In this document: positions 1 through 5,655 of the stretch, in pieces
Position numbering within the stretch: position 1 is the stretch's first letter
How the letters are laid out: the number at the start of each line of letters is the position of its first letter
Source of the DNA: Deltaproteobacteria bacterium
GTDB taxonomy: Bacteria > Desulfobacterota > Desulfovibrionia > Desulfovibrionales > Desulfovibrionaceae
DNA: 5,655 nucleotides
Assembly (NCBI GenBank): GCA_031253875.1
Contig: JAIRVN010000186.1
Span: forward strand, 1-5,655
Reading direction: 5' to 3'
Made by a program: the position numbers and the translations under genes
The notes under the pieces: generated by a model
What the model was told of the DNA's origin: nothing
The model's input: only the letters and a program-made list of their open reading frames with translations
The model's database searches: none

Positions 1-749
1 GCATCCATGGGAAAGGCGCCGAAACTGATGCAATTCTTGTGGCCCTGACCCTGTTTGAACAGATCTTTGTACACCGAACCCACCGTGTACACGACAGGCA
101 GGTATTTCTTCTCGATAAATTCTTTCACCTTCAGGAAACGGGCGCCATATTCGCTCAGTTTTTCCTTGGAGGGGATTTCCGTGGCGCCGCCGGCCACGAT
201 GCCATGCACATGCGGCATGCGCCCGCCGAACAACGCGACCATTTCATGCGCGATGCGACGGACTTCCAGCGCCTCAAGATACTGATCGACACCGACCTTA
301 TTGATATCCTCGGGCAGACGCAGGTCGGGGTCCTTGAAACGGGGAACAAAGGGGGCGGTTTCCGGGCCTTTCACATAGTCCAGGGCCGACAGATGGTAGA
401 AATGCAGAATATGCGACTGCAAATAGTTGGCGCCCAAAATCAGATTTCTGGTAACGCGCGCGTTCTCGGTGACTTTCACCTTGAATGCCGCGTCCTGGGC
501 CAGGGCGGAACAGGTGCTGTGAGAAGTGGGGCAAACGCCGCACAAACGCTGCACCAGTTGCGTGGCGTCGCGGGGATCACGGCCTTGCATGATGGTTTCA
601 AAACCGCGATACATGCCGCCGCTGACACGGGCATCCACAACCTTGCCCTTTTCAACAACAACCTCTGCTTTCAGGTGGCCTTCAATACGCGTTACCGGAT
701 CAATAGCGATCGTCGCTTTGCCGGCAGCCGCGGGGGTAGGTGTAGCCAT
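1..749 (-). CDS. hysA: Periplasmic [NiFeSe]-type hydrogenase large (catalytic) subunit, 5' part only
   Basis: Catalytic subunit of a periplasmic hydrogenase that oxidises H2 (or makes it) at a bimetallic Ni-Fe site and passes electrons through the HysB clusters, normally to a periplasmic cytochrome c3. The first 249 residues are seen; the gene runs off the window at base 1. The ATG at 749 is preceded by AAGGAGAT with a 5-base spacer, 25 bases after the hysB stop, so the two genes are co-transcribed. Visible motifs: DPVTRIEGHL at about residues 17-26 with E23, the conserved proton-transfer glutamate, and RLCGVCP at 68-74, whose C70 and C73 are the N-terminal pair of active-site ligands, followed by H77. 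HFYHLSALD and RMPHVHG are also typical of the family. The sequence resembles remembered D. vulgaris HysA closely, but starts 5 residues later relative to E23 and lacks the N-terminal cysteine. The second ligand pair (Sec/Cys-x-x-Cys) is outside the window, so selenocysteine is inferred, not seen. There is no signal peptide, as expected for a subunit exported with its Tat-bearing partner. Confidence 0.93.
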   Translation of the reverse strand, partial: MATPTPAAAGKATIAIDPVTRIEGHLKAEVVVEKGKVVDARVSGGMYRGFETIMQGRDPRDATQLVQRLCGVCPTSHSTCSALAQDAAFKVKVTENARVTRNLILGANYLQSHILHFYHLSALDYVKGPETAPFVPRFKDPDLRLPEDINKVGVDQYLEALEVRRIAHEMVALFGGRMPHVHGIVAGGATEIPSKEKLSEYGARFLKVKEFIEKKYLPVVYTVGSVYKDLFKQGQGHKNCISFGAFPMD

Positions 750-774
750 GTGGTATCTCCTTGTGGCTGCTGCG

Positions 775-1728
775 TTAATTCGAATAGAAGGGGGACTGTC
801 CGTCAGGGAAGTCTTTTTCCGTACAGCCGATGCAGGTAGCATTTTCCACGCACCAGTTGACTCCGCCGTTCCATTTACGCTTGGGCGAATCGCAGTTGGC
901 GCCGGGCCCCTTACAACCCAAATCATAGCGGCAGACATCCTTCTGCGTGAAGGTGGCGCACATCTTCCCTTCGTCATAGGCTTTCACGAAGGGACAATTC
1001 TCGTGCACATTGTCACCGTAGAAGGGGGTGGGACGGCCATCGGCGTCGAGCACCTTCACCACCTCGCCAAGACCGCCTGCAAGGCCCTTTTCCTGGACCA
1101 GCTTCAACGTCAGTGCAATGGTGCCCACAATCCAGTCCGGATGCGGGGGACAACCACCCAAATTTACCACAGGCGTTGCAATGTTGTTTGCTTTCAGGAA
1201 AGCCGAAACGGACTTGGCGCCCGTGGCCGAGCCCTTGGCAGCCGGAATGCCGCCATACGCGGCACAGGTGCCGACGGCGAGAATGGCCGCCGCATCGGGC
1301 GCCACCAGCTTCAGCATGTCCGCCAAGGTATATTCCTTGTGTTTGTAGTCGGCCACCACACAATACTTCCCCGCCGCTTCAACGGGCACGGCGCCTTCCA
1401 CGGCCAGGAAAAATTTGCCCTTGTTGGCTTTCGCGGTGTCAAAAATGCTTGCCACAGCGATTTCGCCTTCACCGCCCATGACGGTAGCGTGATAATTCAG
1501 GCTGATCACCTTCAGCAACACATCCGCGATAACGGGATGCGTCGTGTTCAGAAGAGACACAGAGCAGCCGGTGCAGCTCTGGCCCGAAAGCCAAAGCACC
1601 GGTGGACGTCCGCCGGTTGTGGTGTCAGCCAGAGCATCGCGAATAGCCGGATGGAACATCTGGGACACTCCGAAACCCGCTACCGTCCCGGTACAAAGTT
1701 TCACAAAATCGCGCCTGTTAAGACTCAT
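775..1728 (-). CDS. hysB: Periplasmic [NiFeSe]-type hydrogenase small (iron-sulfur) subunit, Tat-exported
   Basis: Electron-transfer subunit of the hydrogenase, 317 residues, complete. The ATG at 1728 follows AAAGGAGG with a 5-base spacer. The N-terminus is a twin-arginine signal: RRDFVK at residues 5-10, a hydrophobic stretch to about 25, and a likely cleavage after ALA (32-34). Proximal cluster ligands are probably C52, C55 (SCTGC), C155 (GTCAAYGG) and C193 (GGCPPHPDW). Distal cluster ligands are probably H242, C245, C266 and C272. The medial cluster region has C279, C293, C299 and C302. C293 in NWCVENATCIGC takes the place of the proline found in standard [NiFe] enzymes such as D. gigas, and predicts three [4Fe-4S] clusters as in [NiFeSe] hydrogenases instead of a medial [3Fe-4S]. 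The ending FPDGQSPFY is also HysB-like. C279 sits two residues earlier than I remember in D. vulgaris HysB. There is no C-terminal membrane anchor, so the enzyme is periplasmic rather than cytochrome b-bound. It has its own promoter-like region upstream and is followed directly by hysA. Confidence 0.95.
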   Translation of the reverse strand: MSLNRRDFVKLCTGTVAGFGVSQMFHPAIRDALADTTTGGRPPVLWLSGQSCTGCSVSLLNTTHPVIADVLLKVISLNYHATVMGGEGEIAVASIFDTAKANKGKFFLAVEGAVPVEAAGKYCVVADYKHKEYTLADMLKLVAPDAAAILAVGTCAAYGGIPAAKGSATGAKSVSAFLKANNIATPVVNLGGCPPHPDWIVGTIALTLKLVQEKGLAGGLGEVVKVLDADGRPTPFYGDNVHENCPFVKAYDEGKMCATFTQKDVCRYDLGCKGPGANCDSPKRKWNGGVNWCVENATCIGCTEKDFPDGQSPFYSN

Positions 1729-1774
1729 CCCTGCCTCCTTTAAAAGTGGCTAAAATTTAGGCAGTAGAACAATA

Positions 1775-1793
1775 TGACCCCAATTTGGGGTCA
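1775..1793. promoter_or_regulatory. Perfect 19-bp palindrome, putative repressor operator of hysBA
   Basis: TGACCCCAATTTGGGGTCA is a perfect inverted repeat with 9-base arms around one central base (1784). On the minus strand it begins at the last base of the proposed hysB -10 hexamer and covers the expected transcription start. A dimeric regulator bound here would block RNA polymerase. It is not followed by a T-tract in the hysB direction, so a terminator is unlikely. I cannot name the regulator. Selenium- and nickel-dependent control of hydrogenase genes is known in Desulfovibrio, and this site is a candidate for such a switch by inference only. Confidence 0.6.
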
Positions 1794-1821
1794 GCCTAGT
1801 CCTTGCTACGGGTTATGTCAA
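1793..1821 (-). promoter_or_regulatory. Putative sigma70-type promoter of hysBA
   Basis: On the minus strand TTGACA (1821-1816) is a perfect -35 consensus. After exactly 17 bases comes TAGGCT (1798-1793), which matches the -10 consensus at the first, second and last positions. The start of transcription would be near 1785-1787, giving a leader of about 58 bases before the hysB ATG. A nine-base T-tract (1831-1839) lies about 10 bases upstream of the -35, where an UP element would be. The weak -10 suits a regulated promoter. Confidence 0.55.
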
Positions 1822-1830
1822 GTGATGCTC

Positions 1831-1854
1831 AAAAAAAAACACGACACATGTCAT
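1831..1854 (-). terminator. Possible weak intrinsic terminator after cimA
   Basis: Minus-strand bases 1854-1841 can form a five-pair stem (ATGAC with GTCGT, one G-U pair) around the loop ATGT, followed by G and nine T residues (1839-1831). The stem begins inside the cimA stop codon region and has only two G-C pairs, so it is weak. A stronger four-pair hairpin (CCGG/CCGG) lies inside the cimA end at about 1856-1867 but is too far from the T-tract to act in the usual way. Some readthrough from cimA into hysBA is plausible. Confidence 0.35.
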
Positions 1855-3473
1855 CCCGGCAGGCCGGAGCGTTTTACATATTCATCACGATACAATTTGT
1901 ACGTGATGGAATCCGCAAGCGCCTGCCAGCTTGCTTCAATGATGTCATGCGAAACCCCGACCGTCACCCAGGTCTGTTCCGCATCGCTCGACTCTATCAG
2001 CACCCGCACGACGGAAGCCGTGCCGCCGTTGCCGTCTTCCGCCGAAAGCACGCGCACCTTGAAGTCCATAAGGCGCATTTCCCGCAAACGGGGATAGAAG
2101 GGGGTGAGGGCTTTGCGCAGGGCGTTGTCCAGCGCGTTCACAGGCCCGCGGCCTGTCGCGGCGGTATGTTCGGACACGCCTTCCACCTCCACCATAACCG
2201 TGGCCTCGGAAACGGGCGCCTCGTCGTGCTCTCTGCGCAGTTCCATCACATGGTATTGAAGCAGGCGGAAAAACTCCCGCACGCCGCGACGGCCCAGTTT
2301 ACGCAAAATCAAAAGTTCCACGCTGGCTTCGGCAGAGGCATAGTCATATCCCAAAGCGGCTTTTTTCTTGAGTTCGGCAAACAAGCCCTTGACCACAGGC
2401 TCGTCTTTATCAAGATGAAAACCGAAACGCCGCGCCAGAGCGACAATGTTGCCGCGTCCGGCAAGGCCTGTGGTGAGGATGCGCTGGCCGTTGCCCACGA
2501 TTTCGGGCTGAATATGTTCATACAACGAGGATGCGCGGTTCACCGCGCTCACATGCATGCCGCCCTTGTGCGCGAAAGCCGAACGCCCTACAAAGGGTTG
2601 GCGGCTGAACAACGACATATTGACCACTTCCGCCACATAGGATGCCGTGGCGGTGAGTTCGGCAAGCTTGCCGGAAGGCAGGCAACGGAACTGTTCCCCG
2701 CATTTCAGTTCCAGCACGGGGATAATCGAACACAAGTTGGCGTTGCCGCAACGTTCGCCGTAGCCGTTTGCCGTCCCCTGCACATGTCGCACTCCGGCCT
2801 GCACTGCCGCCAGGGTATTTGCCACCGCCAATTCACAGTCATTATGCGCATGGATGCCGAAGCTCGCCTTTGGCAATTCTTTCATCGCCGCCGTGACGAT
2901 TTGGCTGATTTCCCGGGGCAGGCTTCCGCCGTTGGTGTCGCACAAGACCAAGGTTTGCGCGCCGCCCTCCAAGGCCGCCTTCAGACAGGCAAGCGCGTAT
3001 TCGCCGTCGTTTTTGAAGCCGTCGAAGAAATGTTCGGCATCGAAAATAACCTCGCCGCAAAGCTTGCGCAAAAAGGAGACGGAGTCGCGGATAATCTCCA
3101 GGTTACGCGCCAGCTCTATGCGCAATGCTTCACGCACATGGCGATCCCAGCTCTTGCCGAAAATGGTGCATACCGGCATGCCGGAAGCCGCAAGCGCGGC
3201 AAGGTTGGGATCATTTTCCGCGCTATGCGAAGGATGATGCGTACTGCCAAAAGCGCACACGCGCGCATATTTCAGATCGTAGTTCTTGATCTCCCTGAAA
3301 AAGGCAGTATCAACCGGGTTGGCGCCGGGCCAGCCGCCCTCAAGATAGGGAATGCCGAGCGCATCAAGTTTCAGAGCAATCTTGATTTTATCCTGTGTGC
3401 TCAGATCAACATCCACGCACTGCGTGCCGTCGCGTAACGTAGTATCATAGATGGCAATAGACTTGTTCGCCAC
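1851..3473 (-). CDS. cimA: (R)-citramalate synthase, first step of the pyruvate route to isoleucine
   Basis: Condenses pyruvate and acetyl-CoA to (R)-citramalate in the cytoplasm, feeding 2-oxobutyrate and isoleucine synthesis without threonine deaminase. The product is 540 residues, usual for the long CimA form related to LeuA. The N-terminal TIM barrel carries DTTLRDG at residues 10-16 (metal and substrate binding) and HAHND at 208-212, with the metal-binding histidines. GTANGYGERCGNANL (233-247) and FAHKGGMHVSAV (300-311) are typical of the citramalate synthase group rather than true 2-isopropylmalate synthase. The C-terminal part (about 420-530, including GRGPVNALDNAL) is a LeuA-type dimerisation and regulatory domain, suggesting feedback control, probably by isoleucine. 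The start is GTG at 3473, three bases after the lysC stop, with GGGGGAG just upstream inside the end of lysC, so the two genes are probably translationally coupled. No other start fits better. The alternative name, isopropylmalate or homocitrate synthase family protein, is less likely. Confidence 0.93.
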   Translation of the reverse strand: MANKSIAIYDTTLRDGTQCVDVDLSTQDKIKIALKLDALGIPYLEGGWPGANPVDTAFFREIKNYDLKYARVCAFGSTHHPSHSAENDPNLAALAASGMPVCTIFGKSWDRHVREALRIELARNLEIIRDSVSFLRKLCGEVIFDAEHFFDGFKNDGEYALACLKAALEGGAQTLVLCDTNGGSLPREISQIVTAAMKELPKASFGIHAHNDCELAVANTLAAVQAGVRHVQGTANGYGERCGNANLCSIIPVLELKCGEQFRCLPSGKLAELTATASYVAEVVNMSLFSRQPFVGRSAFAHKGGMHVSAVNRASSLYEHIQPEIVGNGQRILTTGLAGRGNIVALARRFGFHLDKDEPVVKGLFAELKKKAALGYDYASAEASVELLILRKLGRRGVREFFRLLQYHVMELRREHDEAPVSEATVMVEVEGVSEHTAATGRGPVNALDNALRKALTPFYPRLREMRLMDFKVRVLSAEDGNGGTASVVRVLIESSDAEQTWVTVGVSHDIIEASWQALADSITYKLYRDEYVKRSGLPG

Positions 3474-3476
3474 AAA

Positions 3477-3965
3477 TTACTCCCCCATATCCCAATCAAG
3501 ACCGAATGCTTCATGGAGGATGCGCACCGCAAGTTCGACATATTTTTCTTCAATGAGAATGCTGATTTTAATTTCAGAGGTGCTGATCATCATGATGTTG
3601 ATGCGTTCTTTTTGCAAAGCGGCAAAGGCGCGGGCAGCCACGCCGGAATGGTTGCGCATGCCCACGCCGATGGCTGAAACCTTGGCGACATGGACATCGT
3701 GCATTACTTCCTGTGCCTGTATCACGGCGTTGACCTTCTGCATGAGCTCCAGCGTCTTCGCCAGATCTTTGCGCGAAACGGTGAAGGTCATGTCCGTTAT
3801 GCCGTCGCGGCCGGTATTTTGGACAATCATGTCCACAAGCACGCCGCCTTCGGAGAGCGGTCCGAAAATGGCCGCAGCAATGCCGGGTTTGTCGGGAACG
3901 CCTCGCATGGTCACGCGGGCCTGGTCTTTATCATACGCGATGCCGGAAACGAGAACAGCTTCCAT
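3477..3965 (-). CDS. Putative aspartokinase beta (regulatory) subunit from an internal start within lysC
   Basis: An in-frame ATG at 3965 (Met247 of LysC, MEAVLVSGIAYD) is preceded by a full AGGAGG at 3974-3979 with an 8-base spacer. The product would be 162 residues containing just the two ACT domains. Bacillus subtilis, Corynebacterium and Thermus aspartokinases are alpha2beta2 enzymes whose beta subunit comes from such an in-frame start, with about 160-172 residues and the same boundary. The position, length and quality of the binding site all match that arrangement. The product itself is inferred; the DNA only shows that the start is well formed. Confidence 0.7.
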   Translation of the reverse strand: MEAVLVSGIAYDKDQARVTMRGVPDKPGIAAAIFGPLSEGGVLVDMIVQNTGRDGITDMTFTVSRKDLAKTLELMQKVNAVIQAQEVMHDVHVAKVSAIGVGMRNHSGVAARAFAALQKERINIMMISTSEIKISILIEEKYVELAVRILHEAFGLDWDMGE

Positions 3966-4703
3966 GCTTGAATCCTCCTGGGTTACCAGAGTACCGGGAT
4001 CCTCTGTGAAGGTGGAACGCACACGTACCGGCACCTTGTATTTTTTTGCGAATTCCACTGAACGGATGTGCAGAACTTTTGCGCCCATGCTGGCCATTTC
4101 CAACATTTCATCGTAGGCGATGGTGCGCATTTTGCGGGCCTGGGAACACACGCGGGGATCGGTGGTGTACACGCCGTCCACATCGGTATAAATTTCGCAC
4201 TCTTCCGCCTGCAAGGCAGCGGCCAGGGACACGGCGGAGGTATCGGAACCGCCGCGACCCAGGGTGGTGATTCTTCCCTCCTCCGTGACGCCCTGGAAGC
4301 CCGCCACCACCAGGACATCATATTTTTCCAGTTCAGCGCGCAACCAGTCGGAGTTGATGGATCGGATTCGGGCGTCGCTGTATTCGTCGCCGGTAATCAG
4401 GGGAATTTGAAAGGCAAGCACGGAACGCGCCTTCACTCCCGCATCCTTGAGCAAGATGGCAAACAGGGCGACGGAAAGCTGTTCGCCGATGGAAACAAGG
4501 CTGTCGCGCTCCGCCAAATCAGGCGTTTTCGACCATTCATCGGCAAGCGCCAACAGACGGTTGGTTTCGCCCGCACGCGCGGAGAGCACCACTACCATCT
4601 TATACCCTCGGCCCAAGGCAGCCAGTACCTTTGCACACACCTGCTTCTGGCACTCAAGGTCAGCCACCGAAGTACCGCCAAACTTTTGTACAAGAATTTT
4701 CAT
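3477..4703 (-). CDS. lysC: Aspartate kinase (aspartokinase), monofunctional with two ACT domains
   Basis: Phosphorylates L-aspartate with ATP to 4-phospho-aspartate, the committed step to lysine, methionine and threonine, and to diaminopimelate for the cell wall. The product from the ATG at 4703 is 408 residues, the usual monofunctional length. The kinase domain shows KFGGTS (7-12), GEQ (73-75), GRGGSDTSA (149-157) and TDVDGVYTTDPR (173-184). Two ACT domains follow from about residue 250 to the end; MISTSEIKISILI lies in the second and is typical of feedback-inhibited forms. I chose this start because the protein then begins MKILVQKFGG like most relatives, with GAGTGAG six bases upstream. An in-frame ATG at 4718 would overlap the tsaE stop as ATGA and add five residues, but it has no visible ribosome binding site. 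The gene sits 11 bases after tsaE and 3 bases before cimA. An internal start at 3965 probably yields a second product, listed separately. Confidence 0.94.
   Translation of the reverse strand: MKILVQKFGGTSVADLECQKQVCAKVLAALGRGYKMVVVLSARAGETNRLLALADEWSKTPDLAERDSLVSIGEQLSVALFAILLKDAGVKARSVLAFQIPLITGDEYSDARIRSINSDWLRAELEKYDVLVVAGFQGVTEEGRITTLGRGGSDTSAVSLAAALQAEECEIYTDVDGVYTTDPRVCSQARKMRTIAYDEMLEMASMGAKVLHIRSVEFAKKYKVPVRVRSTFTEDPGTLVTQEDSSMEAVLVSGIAYDKDQARVTMRGVPDKPGIAAAIFGPLSEGGVLVDMIVQNTGRDGITDMTFTVSRKDLAKTLELMQKVNAVIQAQEVMHDVHVAKVSAIGVGMRNHSGVAARAFAALQKERINIMMISTSEIKISILIEEKYVELAVRILHEAFGLDWDMGE
3974..3979 (-). promoter_or_regulatory. Internal Shine-Dalgarno site for the lysC beta start
   Basis: AGGAGG on the minus strand, eight bases before an in-frame ATG at 3965. 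It is a better match to the anti-Shine-Dalgarno sequence than the site in front of the full-length lysC start (GAGTGAG), so the short subunit could be made at least as efficiently as the long one. It lies in codons joining the kinase and ACT domains, where protein constraint is low. Confidence 0.68.
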
Positions 4704-4714
4704 AGTATACTCAC

Positions 4715-5191
4715 TCATAAAAATTGCGCGGCCTGCAACAGGCATTCGACCCGTGCGCTATGGGGGCTGTGTATTGTCACACATACAAGACGAAAATCAT
4801 CACTCACTTGAAAATAAATGTCCAGAAAATCTTGCGGTAGATAGGAAACAGGGAGGTATTCGGCCCATTCCACAAGCACCGCCATATCCCCTGCATCAAG
4901 AGTTTCGCCGAGTTCGTCCGGAACGGCGCCGCCCACGCGGTACAAGTCGCAATGCAGTACCGGAGGCATTGTGGGATAGACGTTGCACAGCGTAAAGCTT
5001 GGACTTGAAATTTCCGCTCCATCGCCGCCCGGCAGGGCTTCCACCAGAAAACGCGTGAGCGTGGTTTTGCCGCTGCCGAGATCTCCACGCAACAGGATAC
5101 AGCGCAAAGACGGTTCTGCGCACAGGCAACCCGCCAGAGCCCGTCCCAAGGCGGCCATATGTTCAAGGCTGCGGATGCGAAATACAAGCAT
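4715..5191 (-). CDS. tsaE: tRNA t6A37 biosynthesis ATPase TsaE (YjeE family)
   Basis: P-loop ATPase that works with TsaB and TsaD to place threonylcarbamoyl on A37 of ANN-decoding tRNAs in the cytoplasm. The product is 158 residues, normal for the family. The Walker A loop is GDLGSGKTT at residues 36-44. SSPSFTL (62-68) matches the conserved switch-like segment, HCDLYR (80-85) is the family's Walker B-like motif, and VEWAE (107-111) is the characteristic tryptophan-glutamate region. The ATG at 5191 follows AAGG with a 5-base spacer. The first 29 bases overlap the 3' end of the upstream nnr gene, and the stop lies 11 bases before the lysC start, so it is an internal operon gene. The C-terminal third is less conserved, as usual in this family. 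Confidence 0.93.
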   Translation of the reverse strand: MLVFRIRSLEHMAALGRALAGCLCAEPSLRCILLRGDLGSGKTTLTRFLVEALPGGDGAEISSPSFTLCNVYPTMPPVLHCDLYRVGGAVPDELGETLDAGDMAVLVEWAEYLPVSYLPQDFLDIYFQVSDDFRLVCVTIHSPHSARVECLLQAAQFL

Positions 5192-5655
5192 GGGAACCTT
5201 GCTCTATCAGGACGGTTTTCGCCTTCGGCAACATATGCGCTATCTCGCTTGCCGTATTGCCCCGGCCTGGAAAGGCGTCTTCCAGCAATTTGCCGGCATG
5301 AATATGCATCAATACGCCAAAAGCGGCAGCCAAGGGAGTGGCGCAACCCTGAGCGCGCAGGCTGCCGATGCATCCGGCCAGCACATCGCCGGAACCACCC
5401 ACTGCCAGGCAGGGCGCATGGTGAGGAGCTATGAGCACAGGATGCCCCTTCTGCCCGATCAGGCTGCCCGAACCTTTCAATATCCACAACGCCGGATGTA
5501 ATGCGCACAAATCCCGCATCACGGCAAACCTGTCCTCCTGCACGCGCCGGGCGCTCACTCCCAGAAAGCTGCCGGCCTCTCCGGGATGCGGAGTGAGAAT
5601 ATCTCCGGCGTTCAGACTCTCAAGCGAAACCAGCCCCTTGGCCAGCAACATGAGT
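5163..5655 (-). CDS. nnrD: ADP/ATP-dependent (S)-NAD(P)H-hydrate dehydratase domain, 3' part only
   Basis: Repairs damaged hydrated NAD(P)H (NADHX/NADPHX) back to the normal cofactor in the cytoplasm. The reading frame is open to the window end at 5655 and about 163 codons are visible, so only the C-terminal part is present. Typical dehydratase motifs are seen: LTPHPGE near 5577-5597, an ILKG strand near 5472-5483, and GGSGDVLAG at about 5373-5399, whose aspartate is the expected catalytic residue of this ribokinase-like fold. The end (GRGNTASEI) is a relaxed version of the family's usual closing motif. In Desulfovibrio relatives this domain is often fused to an N-terminal NAD(P)HX epimerase; that part would lie beyond the window, so fused or stand-alone cannot be decided here. 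The 3' end overlaps tsaE by 29 bases, so the tsaE ribosome binding site lies within this gene. Confidence 0.88.
   Translation of the reverse strand, partial: LMLLAKGLVSLESLNAGDILTPHPGEAGSFLGVSARRVQEDRFAVMRDLCALHPALWILKGSGSLIGQKGHPVLIAPHHAPCLAVGGSGDVLAGCIGSLRAQGCATPLAAAFGVLMHIHAGKLLEDAFPGRGNTASEIAHMLPKAKTVLIEQGSHACISHPQP

Noticed and set aside
325..335. A GGTCGGGGTC stretch in hysA resembling a half-site of the palindrome.
   Set aside because: It lacks the full GGGGTCA arm and the opposite arm, and lies within conserved coding sequence, so it is probably chance.
870..905. A compensated frameshift in hysB to explain the shifted cysteine.
   Set aside because: The residues GCKGP before and KRKWNGGVNWC after are in the same frame, and the spacing is unchanged from the relative I compared, so substitution explains it without indels.
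526..1743. A 405-codon open frame on the plus strand opposite hysB and the start of hysA.
   Set aside because: It lies over two genes with unmistakable hydrogenase motifs, shows no domain and has no convincing ribosome binding site. It is a shadow frame.
1750..1760. A short palindrome CTAAA-A-TTTAG in the hysB leader as a second operator.
   Set aside because: It is only 5-base arms in an AT-rich stretch, unrelated in sequence to the main palindrome, and easily due to chance.
1775..1793. The palindrome read as an intrinsic terminator or an RNA switch.
   Set aside because: With a one-base centre the hairpin would need to open its middle pairs, no T-tract follows on the minus strand, and the predicted start lies inside it, so only half would be transcribed. 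The short leader has no riboswitch-like structure that I can see.
1803..3437. A 544-codon open frame on the plus strand opposite cimA.
   Set aside because: It is antisense to a clear citramalate synthase, its translation has no recognisable motif and is rich in His, Arg and Ala, and such mirror frames are common in GC-rich coding DNA.
4068..4811. A 247-codon plus-strand frame opposite lysC and the end of tsaE.
   Set aside because: Antisense to genes with conserved kinase and ATPase motifs; its composition looks like reverse-strand translation.

Overview
The window is a compact, single-strand stretch of a bacterial chromosome. Every supported gene reads on the minus strand, so in transcription order it runs from high to low coordinates: nnr (3' part), tsaE, lysC, cimA, then a 122-base gap, hysB and hysA (5' part). 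The gene content points to a sulfate-reducing bacterium of the Desulfovibrio group. The hydrogenase subunits closely resemble, from memory, the periplasmic [NiFeSe] hydrogenase HysAB of Desulfovibrio vulgaris, and I recall (not checked) that the same aspartokinase/citramalate synthase/hysBA neighbourhood exists there.

Region 1851-5655 is a tightly packed housekeeping and biosynthesis operon. It holds the C-terminal dehydratase domain of the NAD(P)HX repair enzyme, the TsaE ATPase for tRNA t6A modification, a monofunctional aspartate kinase with two ACT domains, and (R)-citramalate synthase. Genes overlap or are separated by 3-11 bases, so translational coupling is likely. The aspartate kinase gene carries a well-formed internal ribosome binding site and ATG that would yield a separate 162-residue regulatory (beta) subunit, as in the alpha2beta2 aspartokinases of Bacillus and Thermus. 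LysC feeds the aspartate family (Lys, Met, Thr). CimA makes the isoleucine precursor from pyruvate and acetyl-CoA without threonine. Their pairing makes metabolic sense.

Region 1729-1850 is the only real intergenic space. It contains a T-tract with a weak hairpin that may end the cimA transcript, a promoter-like -35/-10 pair with a 17-base spacer, and a perfect 9+1+9 palindrome covering the end of the -10 and the likely transcription start. The last looks like a repressor operator for hysBA.

Region 1-1728 encodes a periplasmic uptake-type hydrogenase: the Tat-exported iron-sulfur small subunit HysB (complete) and the first 249 residues of the catalytic large subunit HysA. The C-terminal active-site motif, where the selenocysteine would be, lies outside the window. 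The [NiFeSe] assignment therefore rests on the small subunit and on overall similarity. I see no mobile element, CRISPR array, tRNA or rRNA, and no evidence of a wholly new system. The best leads are the hysBA operator, the internal lysC start and two local departures in the hydrogenase subunits.
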